From Actinomycetales bacterium (lineage in GTDB: Bacteria > Actinomycetota > Actinomycetes > Actinomycetales > Beutenbergiaceae), in NCBI GenBank assembly GCA_016649925.1, contig JAENWO010000176.1:1-5566 (forward strand): a DNA stretch of 5,566 nucleotides, in the 5' to 3' direction. Every line of letters starts with the position of its first letter. The stretch's first letter is position 1. The position numbers and the translations under genes are program-made. Below are positions 1 through 4,183 of this stretch, one piece after another. The notes under the pieces are model-generated. The model worked only from the letters and a program-made list of their open reading frames with translations. It was not told where the DNA came from and ran no database searches.

Positions 1-145
1 GAAGATCACCAAAGACGACGACGAGCACGAGCAGCAACGGGCTGACCGCGACGCTCCCCACCAGTGCGAGCACGATGAGAATGATGAGCAGAAGCAGGAC
101 CAAGTCCATGGCGAACATCGTTTCAGTCGGTCGCGTCACGGTCAT
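1..145 (-). CDS. Small two-helix hydrophobic membrane protein (partial, C-terminus outside the window)
   Basis: The minus strand reads 48 residues before running off the window edge. After a short polar start (MTVTRPTETMFAMD) comes an almost purely hydrophobic stretch, LVLLLLIILIVLALVG, then a small turn with a proline (SVAVSP), then a second hydrophobic run, LLLVLVVVF. This is the look of a very small inner-membrane protein with two transmembrane helices, similar in character to short 'hydrophobic protein' genes common in actinobacteria. No catalytic or binding residue is visible and I infer no function. Three in-frame ATGs are possible (first bases 145, 118 and 109). None has a good Shine-Dalgarno; 145 is given because it is the longest, but 118 and 109 are equally plausible. 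The gene is divergent from the membrane ORF at 227. The third-position G/C bias and lack of stops support coding. Confidence 0.5.
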   Translation of the reverse strand, partial: MTVTRPTETMFAMDLVLLLLIILIVLALVGSVAVSPLLLVLVVVFGDL

Positions 146-226
146 CCGTGGCGCCTACTGAGCCACCTGGGGCAAACCCCTTGACTGAGCCATCCCGGGT
201 TTGACGGTGACTTCTGAAACAGGACT

Positions 227-526
227 TTGGTCTTGGGAAGGGAAATCTTCTACCTGATCATGGACATTGCCATCCACTGGGGTCTCATCCGCCACCTTCG
301 GAACCGCATCGAATTCCGCGTATCCATCGTGGCGACAGCCATCGTCCTCGACGTGATCGTCCTGTCCGCCTTCGTGTGGATCAAGGCCACGTCCGATCCC
401 ACCATCCTCGTCTTTGCCGCAGTCGGCATCCTTGCGATCATCGTTGGCGAGCGTTGGCTGATGCGATCCCACACCGACGACGACGGCAACATGCACATGG
501 GCCACAACATTGAACACGAGACATGA
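227..526 (+). CDS. Small membrane protein, possibly the C-terminal remnant of an APC-type permease
   Basis: This 99-residue frame has two clear transmembrane segments, about residues 34-52 (IVATAIVLDVIVLSAFVWI) and 58-78 (PTILVFAAVGILAIIVGERWL), and a weaker hydrophobic helix near residues 8-20. The basic patch HLRNRIEFR sits between helices one and two, as expected for a cytoplasmic loop. It ends in a polar tail rich in His, Asp and Met. From memory, the order 'helix, basic loop, helix, short loop, helix' resembles the end of some actinobacterial amino-acid permeases (APC superfamily), so it may be a truncated transporter; a stand-alone small membrane protein is the alternative. A stop (TGA at 215-217) lies just upstream in frame and no preceding transporter body exists in the window. 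The start is uncertain: TTG 227, TTG 233 or ATG 260, with only a weak AGGA before 227. No substrate can be inferred. Confidence 0.45.
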   Translation: MVLGREIFYLIMDIAIHWGLIRHLRNRIEFRVSIVATAIVLDVIVLSAFVWIKATSDPTILVFAAVGILAIIVGERWLMRSHTDDDGNMHMGHNIEHET

Positions 527-793
527 ACGGTGCCGAACGGTGTGACCGGGTTTGGCCAGGTTCGAACATGCTCAGCTCTCTCCCTGCCTACGGCAGCCTC
601 TGACCTGGACACAGTCGGCGCCGCCAGCTACGCCGAGCCCATCGCCGGCCATACGCCCGCCCTTCGCCGTCAGCGCTGGTCAGCGTGCGGGCGGCCACCG
701 GCGACGTCGTGCCCGCCCGCGACCGCGGTGACCAGCCGCCAACGGGCTCTCGAGTGACGCCAGAGGGGCGAGCGACCCTCAATCGTCTCATAG

Positions 794-1000
794 CGGCCCG
801 CAGAGCCCGGCTGCCTTGCGATCATCGAAGCGGCCCGCGAACGTCTACGCAATGTTGGTCTGGGGACTACGGGATCGGCGTGCGAGGACGTGCACGGCAA
901 GGTCGACATGCGTGCCATCGCCGCGATGAATGCCGCGTTCAGCAGACCGAGCGAGCCCGCTGCCCTCTCCCCTTCCCGTCTCGCCTCGACCCCGCATTGA
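794..1000 (+). pseudogene. Remnant with coding-like frame, in the gene-poor stretch 527-1020
   Basis: Between the membrane ORF and the small gene at 1021 there is no intact gene. The frame 794-1000 has good third-position G/C bias and reads plausibly as helical protein (AIIEAARERLRNVGLG, then VDMRAIAAMNAAFSRPSEPA), ending at TGA 998-1000. It is entered through a stop (TAG 791-793) and has no ATG, GTG or TTG start before residue 33. A second protein-like stretch, RVTPEGRATLNRLIAARRARL, lies just upstream (about 751-813) in another frame and would join it by one frameshift near 812-818. The simplest reading is a decayed gene with at least one frameshift. The upstream piece faintly recalls the tail of a MarR-type regulator, but I cannot identify the family. 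I see nothing coding in 527-680. Confidence 0.3.
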
Positions 1001-1020
1001 TGAGGAGCTACCATCGTCTG
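986..1020 (+). promoter_or_regulatory. Sigma-70-type promoter for a leaderless transcript
   Basis: A -35-like TCGACC (986-991, 4 of 6 matches to TTGACA) and a -10-like TACCAT (1009-1014) are separated by 17 nt. Six nt follow before ATG 1021, so transcription would start at or next to the A of the start codon. There is no well-spaced Shine-Dalgarno (AGGAG at 1003-1007 is 13 nt away), which fits a leaderless actinobacterial mRNA. Confidence 0.45.
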
Positions 1021-1188
1021 ATGGCGTCTACGGTGAACAAGCCGAACGTGCCCGCACCCAACGCGGCGGCGGTACTGAACGCTGCCGTCGATCACGCCGG
1101 CCGGCACACAGCGGCCAGCGACGCCTTGGATCGCCTGCGTGGCGACGCGCCGCAGTCTGAGCGCCCCCCACGCGCGGCCGCTGGGTAG
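1021..1188 (+). CDS. Small hypothetical protein, candidate antitoxin of the downstream PIN toxin
   Basis: This 55-residue ORF has strong third-position G/C bias, starts at a leaderless-type promoter and stops (TAG 1186-1188) one base before the GTG of the PIN-domain gene. That is the layout of a toxin-antitoxin operon with translational coupling. The protein has a Pro/Asn-containing start, a central alanine-rich helix (NAAAVLNAAVDHAGRHTAASDALDRLRGD) and a Pro/Arg/Ala-rich tail. I see no ribbon-helix-helix, AbrB or Phd signature, so its job as antitoxin rests only on position and size. It could be the C-terminal remnant of a longer antitoxin, because the same frame stays open upstream to about 685, though that upstream part does not look coding. 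An alternative start at ATG 1000 would add seven residues. Confidence 0.45.
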   Translation: MASTVNKPNVPAPNAAAVLNAAVDHAGRHTAASDALDRLRGDAPQSERPPRAAAG

Positions 1189-1189
1189 C

Positions 1190-1666
1190 GTGCCGGCGCG
1201 CAGCGCGGCCCCACTGCGTGGGGCCTATTTGGACTCCTCGGCGCTGGTCAAGCTCGTCGTCGCCGAGCCGCAGACCCTCGCGTTGCGGACGGCGATTCTG
1301 CACGAGGGATGGGACCTGCTCGTATCGAGTGCGTTGGCCCACACCGAGGTCCTGCGCGCGGTCGCGATCGCTGACCCGTCCGCGGCGGCCGAGCGTCGTG
1401 CCCGCGCCGTCCTCGCGGCCGTCCTCCTGCTCGACGTCACCGCAGAGGTGCTCGATCATGGAGCGAGCATCCAGCCGAGCACCGTTCGCTCACTCGACGC
1501 GCTGCACGTCGCGACCGCCGAACTGGCCGCGCGCGGCCACTACCCCGAACTCCCGAGCGACATCTCAGCGCTCGTCACCTACGACGTGCGCATGGCTCGA
1601 GCCTGGCGCGCCCACCACACCATCCCGGCGCGCGCCCCAGGCGCCGCGCTGGACACGAGCGCGTAG
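1190..1666 (+). CDS. VapC-like PIN-domain ribonuclease toxin
   Basis: The 158-residue product carries the PIN-domain pattern: AYLDSSALVKLVVAEP near the start gives the first acidic residue (D15), SSALAHTEVLRAV gives E53, VRSLDALHVATAEL gives D103, and LVTYDVRMARAW gives D132. In this family these four acidic residues hold Mg2+/Mn2+ and cleave RNA, often tRNA or rRNA, to arrest growth when the antitoxin is lost. All four positions are present, so the enzyme looks intact. Length is slightly above the usual 125-140 because of a 10-residue N-terminal lead and a Pro/Ala tail. I chose GTG 1190 because it follows the upstream stop by one base; GTG 1139 would add 17 residues that overlap the small upstream ORF. 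The cognate antitoxin is probably that ORF, which is not of a recognised VapB type. The gene converges on the HTH gene ending at 1701. Confidence 0.88.
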   Translation: MPARSAAPLRGAYLDSSALVKLVVAEPQTLALRTAILHEGWDLLVSSALAHTEVLRAVAIADPSAAAERRARAVLAAVLLLDVTAEVLDHGASIQPSTVRSLDALHVATAELAARGHYPELPSDISALVTYDVRMARAWRAHHTIPARAPGAALDTSA

Positions 1667-1700
1667 CCCCCGTCCGCCAGGACGTTCGGCGAAAGTGGCC

Positions 1701-1964
1701 TCAACGCACCTGACGTGAGAGCGCTGAGAGACCGGGGTCCCCACCGAGGAGCCACGCCTCAAGTACAGGGCGGACGATCAGGACGCGGTGACCGAGCCGG
1801 CGGGCGCCGGGAAGCTGGTCGCGGTCGACCAGGTGGTAGACGTGGCGACGTGAGCAGCCGAGCAGCGCGGCGACCTCGGCGGCGCTGAGCACGTCGCCGC
1901 GGGTGAGCGGCGACGTCCGCCCCCTACCCAGATCTCTCGGTGTCCGGGGTTCTGCCGAAGCCAT
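1701..1964 (-). CDS. Helix-turn-helix protein of excisionase/MerR-like type (HTH_17)
   Basis: The 87-residue protein is a single small DNA-binding domain. LSAAEVAALLGCSRRHVYHLVDRDQLPGARRLGHRVLIVRPVLEAWLLGG (residues 26-75) matches the excisionase/MerR-type winged helix-turn-helix found in AlpA, Xis and many mobile-element control genes: helix 'AAEVAALLGCS', recognition helix 'RRHVYHLVD', then the wing 'LPGARRLGHRVLI' and a final helix ending in W71. The first 25 residues are basic and probably disordered. ATG 1964 was chosen because GAGGA (minus strand, 1974-1978) sits 9 nt upstream. No integrase is adjacent, so whether it is a recombination directionality factor or a transcription regulator cannot be decided. 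It shares its strand with the gene at 2265-2504 but is separated by a 300-bp spacer, so they are probably not one operon. It converges on the PIN gene with 34 bp between stops. Confidence 0.8.
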   Translation of the reverse strand: MASAEPRTPRDLGRGRTSPLTRGDVLSAAEVAALLGCSRRHVYHLVDRDQLPGARRLGHRVLIVRPVLEAWLLGGDPGLSALSRQVR

Positions 1965-2170
1965 CACGCCCGGTCCTCGTTCCTTGCACCTACAGCGAGC
2001 CCAGGCCAGCCGCCCCATGCAACCCCAGCGCTCACGTGGCCAAGAGCGACGATGACCCGACCAGGAACCCGCTCGACGTCCATACCAACAAGGCGACACA
2101 TGACACCGACCATGCGCGCCGAGCAGCCTCCCCATGCGACCGCCTGCTCCCAGCTCAGCCCACCGCATTC

Positions 2171-2230
2171 AGACCATCGACATGGCTTCGCCATTCCCAC
2201 AGACCATCGACATGGCTTCGCCATTCCCAC
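2171..2230. repeat. Perfect 30-bp tandem duplication in the spacer 1965-2264
   Basis: Positions 2171-2200 and 2201-2230 are identical 30-bp units placed head to tail; partial similarity (CATTC) extends a few bases to the left and stops at about 2231. Each unit contains two inverted pairs: CCAT-CGAC-ATGG and ATGGC-TTC-GCCAT, so each could form a small hairpin or bind a dimeric protein. The 300-bp spacer that holds it (1965-2264) lies between two minus-strand genes and shows no convincing coding frame. It could be an iteron-like or operator pair upstream of the HTH gene at 1964, or a simple replication-slippage duplication. Confidence 0.85.
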
Positions 2231-2264
2231 ACACCAGATGCACCGGGTGCCGGACATAGCCGGG

Positions 2265-2504
2265 CTATGCCGCGGGCGGAACCTCTTCGTCCGCGGCTTG
2301 CGCGACGCGAAAGGACTGCACCAGCTGGGCGGCGTCGACCGGCGCCTCCGGTGCATGGAAGCGGATGAGCGCTTCGGCAACTTCGCGGGCATTGGTCTTC
2401 ATGCCCTGTGCGTTTGCCGCGTCGACGGTCGCCATGAGTCGATTCCACGATGGGTGATCGAAGCGCATGTTTCGCTTGACTCGGCTGCGCTCGGCATCGG
2501 ACAT
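2265..2504 (-). CDS. Small hypothetical protein (about 79 aa)
   Basis: I do not recognise this family. The product (MSDAERSRVKRNMRFDHPSWNRLMATVDAANAQGM..., ending DEEVPPAA) has a basic N-terminus, a central helical stretch (SWNRLMATVDAANAQGMKTNAREVAEALIRFHAPE) and a short acidic tail. No transmembrane segment or catalytic motif is visible; the small basic-helical make-up would suit a DNA-binding or accessory protein of a mobile element, which is only a guess. ATG 2504 is preferred because a promoter with -10 TAGCGT lies 7 nt upstream (leaderless); ATG 2522 would add six residues and has no Shine-Dalgarno. It is divergent from the winged-helix gene at 2667. Its TAG stop lies inside a small hairpin, CATAGC/GCTATG at 2255-2269, too short and without a T-run to call a terminator. 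Confidence 0.6.
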   Translation of the reverse strand: MSDAERSRVKRNMRFDHPSWNRLMATVDAANAQGMKTNAREVAEALIRFHAPEAPVDAAQLVQSFRVAQAADEEVPPAA

Positions 2505-2541
2505 GGAGCGAACGCTATCCATGACCGAGCCGGCACGTCAT
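2504..2541 (-). promoter_or_regulatory. Leaderless promoter for the 2504 gene
   Basis: On the minus strand ATGACG (2541-2536, 4 of 6 matches to TTGACA) and TAGCGT (2517-2512, TANNNT) are 18 nt apart. The first base of ATG 2504 lies 8 nt beyond the -10, so the transcript would begin at or next to the start codon. If ATG 2522 were the real start, this -10 would lie within the coding region. Confidence 0.35.
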
Positions 2542-2560
2542 GCAGCGACCCTTAGCGAAT

Positions 2561-2582
2561 AGCGACTGCCTTAGCAGTCGCT
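2561..2582. promoter_or_regulatory. 9-bp perfect inverted repeat between divergent genes (candidate operator)
   Basis: AGCGACTGC (2561-2569) and GCAGTCGCT (2574-2582) are perfect reverse complements around a 4-nt centre. The site lies in the spacer between the minus gene (ATG 2504/2522) and the plus gene (ATG 2667), directly upstream of a TATGGT (2588-2593) that could be the -10 of the plus gene. A dimeric regulator, possibly one of the neighbouring small DNA-binding proteins, could act here on both promoters. It has no T-run, so it does not look like a terminator. Confidence 0.5.
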
Positions 2583-2607
2583 CGTGCTATGGTCCGGGAG
2601 ATAAACA

Positions 2608-2656
2608 CAAAGCGCCCCGGGCGACGCGCAAACGTCCCCGGGGCTGGCACAGGAGG
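2608..2656 (+). promoter_or_regulatory. Structured 5' leader hairpin with strong Shine-Dalgarno
   Basis: GCCCCGGG (2614-2621) pairs with CCCGGGGC (2637-2644); after one bulged C the stem continues with GACG/CGTC (2623-2626 with 2633-2636), leaving a 6-nt loop CGCAAA. This makes a 12-bp GC-rich stem just downstream of a probable -10 (TATGGT 2588-2593). It is flanked by CAAAGC on the 5' side (2608-2613) and TGGCAC on the 3' side (2645-2650). No T-run follows, so it is not a terminator. AGGAGG (2651-2656) follows at once and lies 10 nt before ATG 2667. A leader with the same flanks and similar core stands before the minus gene at 3625. Confidence 0.55.
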
Positions 2657-2666
2657 TTTCGCTCCA

Positions 2667-2963
2667 ATGCTCTCTCAGCCTATCCCGGCCCATCAGCCGG
2701 GCGACAGCACGTTGCTCGAACGCCAGGACGACGCGATCCAGTTCGCCGTCGTCGCCCACCTGGCCTCCCTGTACCCCGTGCAACTCACCCTCGCCGAAGC
2801 GATCCGCGAACTGGCCGACGGCTCGATCCCGGGCGCCGACGCCACCGGCGTGCAGGACGCGATCCGCAGCCTGACCCGCGCTGGGCTGCTGCGTCCCCAC
2901 GGTGCGTACATCGTCCCGACCCGAGCGACACTGCGTCTCATGCAGCTGTGGGGCGAGAGCTGA
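2667..2963 (+). CDS. Small winged-helix-like protein
   Basis: The 98-residue product begins with a polar lead (MLSQPIPAHQPGDSTLL), then reads ERQDDAIQFAVVAHLASLYPVQLTLAEAIRELADG, SIPGADATGVQDAIRSLTRAGLLRPHGAYIVPTRATLRLMQLWGES. The order of helix, short helix with TLAEAIREL, recognition-like helix VQDAIRSLTRAGLL and a beta wing GAYIVPTRA is that of a winged helix-turn-helix, residues about 20-90. I see no ligand or enzymatic domain, so the natural reading is a small DNA-binding regulator or structural partner of one. ATG 2667 is chosen for the AGGAGG 10 nt upstream; an in-frame GTG/ATG farther up would put the structured leader inside the gene. The TGA stop is followed after one base by the ATG of the MarR-type gene at 2965, so the two were probably co-transcribed. 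Confidence 0.7.
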   Translation: MLSQPIPAHQPGDSTLLERQDDAIQFAVVAHLASLYPVQLTLAEAIRELADGSIPGADATGVQDAIRSLTRAGLLRPHGAYIVPTRATLRLMQLWGES

Positions 2964-2964
2964 C

Positions 2965-3414
2965 ATGCCTGCAGTCCAGCCCCACCCTCGCGCGCGCCAT
3001 CACCCTGATCTCGTACTCGCCGCGCTCTTGGCGGGCCGCGCGATGGAGGACGAGATCGCACGACGCCTCATCCACGATGGCTACGACATGCGCGCCTCGG
3101 ATCGAGCGGTGTTCCGCCGCCTAGCCACTGGCACGGCAACAGGGACCGTCCTCGCGCGGTCGCTCGGGATCTCCCAACAGGCCACATCAAAGGCCCTGGC
3201 CGACCTCCAACTACGCGGCTACGTCGAACGCCAAGACGCGCTTGGACATGGAGCCTCACCAGCCCACCCAAGCTCTTCAGCCGCTCGGTCACCTCGACCG
3301 CGTCGAACTGGTCAGCCGATCCTCGGTGACATTCGACGACGAGCCGGTCAGCCTCGCCGAGCAGCGCGCCGAACACGATCTCCACGAGCAGACCGTCGTC
3401 GGCGGTCAACGTGA
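2965..3414 (+). pseudogene. MarR-family regulator, truncated by a rearrangement at about 3240
   Basis: The first 92 residues read as a MarR-type protein: helix 1 region DLVLAALLAGRAMEDEIARRLIHDGYDMRASDRAVFRRLATG, then the helix-turn-helix GTVLARSLGISQQATSKALADLQLRGYVERQD (about residues 60-91). The usual wing ('D..D.R...V.LT..G') and the C-terminal dimerisation helix of this family are missing. After about position 3240 the frame stays open to TGA 3412-3414, but third-position G/C bias collapses and the sequence (SPAHPSSSAARSPRPRRTG...) is the antisense of the minus-strand gene. So the gene was cut and joined to foreign sequence. Without the dimerisation helix it is unlikely to work as a normal MarR dimer. 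It starts 1 nt after the stop of the winged-helix gene and is probably co-transcribed with it. Confidence 0.7.
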
Positions 3415-3625
3415 CCGACTGGTTCGGGCGGATGTCGTCCCACGGAACCGAATGCAGGGCGATGTCGACTGCGCAGACCAAGTTCGCCGCCCTGCGCTGC
3501 CCGGCGCTGCGGTCTCGCGGTGGACGAGACCCCAGAACATCGAACTGAACGTCTCGATACCGCAATAGCTCGTCGTGGATCGTCTCGACCAGCCCGGCCG
3601 GGACGTGCAATGTGATGGATGCCAT
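3068..3625 (-). CDS. Hypothetical protein, native to about residue 127, 3' end replaced
   Basis: ATG 3625 has an excellent Shine-Dalgarno (GAGGAGGG, minus strand 3640-3633, 7 nt spacing). The product begins with a beta-like MASITLHVPAGLVETIHDELLRY, followed by an Arg-rich segment (SRPPRDRSAGQRR), then AANLVCAVDIALHSVPWDDIRPNQSVTLTADDGLLVEIVFGALLGEADRLVVECHRG and FDAVEVTERLKSLGGLVRLHV. I do not recognise the family; no transmembrane segment or catalytic motif is evident. Codon bias is strong down to about 3245 and then fails, although the frame stays open to a TGA at 3068-3070 by reading the antisense of the MarR fragment. The native 3' end and stop are therefore missing and the last 58 or so residues are junk. 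The long leader (3626-3790) suggests regulation at RNA level. Confidence 0.55.
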   Translation of the reverse strand: MASITLHVPAGLVETIHDELLRYRDVQFDVLGSRPPRDRSAGQRRAANLVCAVDIALHSVPWDDIRPNQSVTLTADDGLLVEIVFGALLGEADRLVVECHRGSADQFDAVEVTERLKSLGGLVRLHVQARLGVRRSRVVGGRPGPLMWPVGRSRATARGRSLLPCQWLGGGTPLDPRRACRSHRG

Positions 3626-3717
3626 CTGTTTTCCCTCCTCGGGAGTCAGAGGCACTTCGGGTGGGCCGGTGCAGCGCCAGGCAATCGCCCAGAGACGATG
3701 CTTAGACTTGTCGCTGT

Positions 3718-3790
3718 ACCGAAGCTCATTCCTTCGGTGCCACGCCCCCCCGGGCCGCTTGAACGGTCGCGGGGGGCACCTGCTTTGGTT
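3718..3790 (-). promoter_or_regulatory. Structured leader upstream of the minus gene at 3625
   Basis: On the minus strand GGTGCC (3780-3775) pairs with GGCACC (3741-3736), enclosing a C-run/G-run stem. A second perfect 7-bp hairpin, ACCGAAG/CTTCGGT (3738-3732 with 3724-3718, 7-nt loop), uses the last three bases of the first stem, so the two compete at their edges. CAAAGC lies 5' (3787-3782) and TGGCAC in the 3' flank (3742-3737), as in the leader at 2608-2650. The distance to ATG 3625 is about 90 nt. No T-run follows. The stretch 3791-3880 holds nothing else I can support. Confidence 0.45.
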
Positions 3791-3880
3791 GGGTGCCGCG
3801 CGACCGTAGCTCCGCCAAGGATGGGAAAGCGACCCCTGGCACGAATGTGGGCGCCCTGGCACAGCGCCACCCACAAAGCG

Positions 3881-3910
3881 TGAATCCCGGCCAATCCCGG
3901 CCAATCCCGG
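3881..3910. repeat. Three tandem 10-bp repeats containing AATCCCGG (left arm)
   Basis: AATCCCGG occurs at 3883-3890, 3893-3900 and 3903-3910, exactly 10 bp apart, so all copies face the same side of the helix. The inverse octamer CCGGGATT occurs four times at 4146-4183 on the other side of the tRNA fragment. Ten-bp-phased direct repeats flanking a core are what arm-type integrase sites, or iterons, look like. Confidence 0.8.
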
Positions 3911-3920
3911 CGTATCTAGG

Positions 3921-3947
3921 CGTTTTCAGGCACTAGTGCCTGAAACG
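3921..3947. repeat. 22-bp perfect palindrome with CAGGCACT core
   Basis: TTTCAGGCACT (3924-3934) is followed directly by its exact reverse complement AGTGCCTGAAA (3935-3945), and CG pairs again outside one unpaired T. The half-site CAGGCACT recurs as the stem of the hairpin at 4183-4210. It could be a dimer-binding operator or a cruciform element. It lies beyond the terminator of the tRNA fragment. Confidence 0.75.
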
Positions 3948-3950
3948 GAG

Positions 3951-3981
3951 AAGAAAAACGCGGGGAAAAAGCGCGCCCCGC
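3951..3981 (-). terminator. Intrinsic terminator after the tRNA-His segment
   Basis: Read on the minus strand, GCGGGG (3981-3976) pairs with CCCCGC (3965-3960) across a 10-nt loop, and a G then TTTTT (3958-3954) and C, TT follow. It lies about 40 nt beyond the tRNA 3' end, where a tRNA terminator is expected. A weaker hairpin (CGAAAG/CTTTCG with CCC/GGG inside, 4015-3985) stands between them. Confidence 0.75.
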
Positions 3982-4000
3982 AAACGAAAGAACCCGACGA

Positions 4001-4109
4001 TTTGCAGGGCTTTCGTATGAGGGTGAGCGACGGGACTCGAACCCGCGACCGCCTGGACCACAAACACCAGCTCGATGTTCTGCGAACGTGGTGTTTTGCA
4101 GGGATTTCG
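4001..4109. repeat. Direct repeat TTTGCAGGG(C/A)TTTCG bracketing the tRNA fragment
   Basis: TTTGCAGGGCTTTCG at 4001-4015 and TTTGCAGGGATTTCG at 4095-4109 differ at one base and lie in the same orientation, 94 bp apart, on each side of the tRNA segment. They could be integrase arm or core-proximal sites, or the trace of a duplication at the attachment site. Confidence 0.6.
4021..4064 (-). tRNA. 3' half of tRNA-His(GTG), candidate attachment-site core
   Basis: The minus strand reads an anticodon loop TTGTGGT with GTG anticodon (4061-4059), the anticodon 3' stem CCAGG, a complete T-arm (CGGGTTCGAGTCCCG) and the acceptor strand CGCTCAC with discriminator C73, as in tRNA-His, where C73 pairs with G-1. 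CCA is not encoded. The 5' half is missing: no GTGAGCG acceptor strand or TAGCTCAG D-arm precedes it. It is therefore not a working gene on its own. Such 3' tRNA segments are the classic identity block left or carried by tyrosine-integrase elements. Around the loop, CTGG (4053-4056) and CCAG (4067-4070) form an inverted pair 10 nt apart on the plus strand, a suitable pair of core-type half-sites. Confidence 0.75.
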
Positions 4110-4140
4110 CGGCCTCCGCGAGACACCGTGGGACGTGGTA

Positions 4141-4183
4141 ATTAGCCGGGATTGCCCGGGATTGCCCGGGATTAGCCGGGATT
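4141..4183. repeat. Four tandem 10-bp repeats containing CCGGGATT (right arm)
   Basis: CCGGGATT occurs at 4146-4153, 4156-4163, 4166-4173 and 4176-4183, exactly 10 bp apart; the linker dinucleotide alternates between AG and GC in an outer-inner-inner-outer pattern. These are inverted relative to the three left copies at 3883-3910, about 80 bp from the tRNA core against 110 bp on the left. Confidence 0.8.

Noticed and set aside
169..180. GGGG-CAAA-CCCC hairpin as a terminator or promoter element
   Set aside because: It has only four base pairs and a TT after it; it is too weak to call, and no convincing promoter pair was found in 119-226 on either strand.
155..612. Minus-strand ORFs antisense to the membrane protein
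   Set aside because: They have poor codon bias and low-complexity His/Asp/Gly composition, typical of antisense of a membrane-protein gene; the plus frame gives clean transmembrane helices.
1218..1718. Second plus frame and minus frames across the PIN gene
   Set aside because: They are Arg/Ser/Pro-rich shadow frames; the 1190 frame carries all four PIN acidic residues.
2171..2230. Two 30-bp repeats as a minimal CRISPR array
   Set aside because: The units are directly adjacent with no spacer between them, there are only two, and no cas gene is present.
3640..3900. Coding frames on either strand in the leader of the minus gene
   Set aside because: The frames show no codon bias and cross hairpins and repeats; the Shine-Dalgarno at 3640-3633 fixes the real start at 3625.
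4021..4094. Complete tRNA-His gene on the minus strand
   Set aside because: The 76-nt span upstream of the acceptor end has no matching 5' acceptor strand and no D-arm, and the anticodon 5' stem does not pair in register; only the 3' half is present.
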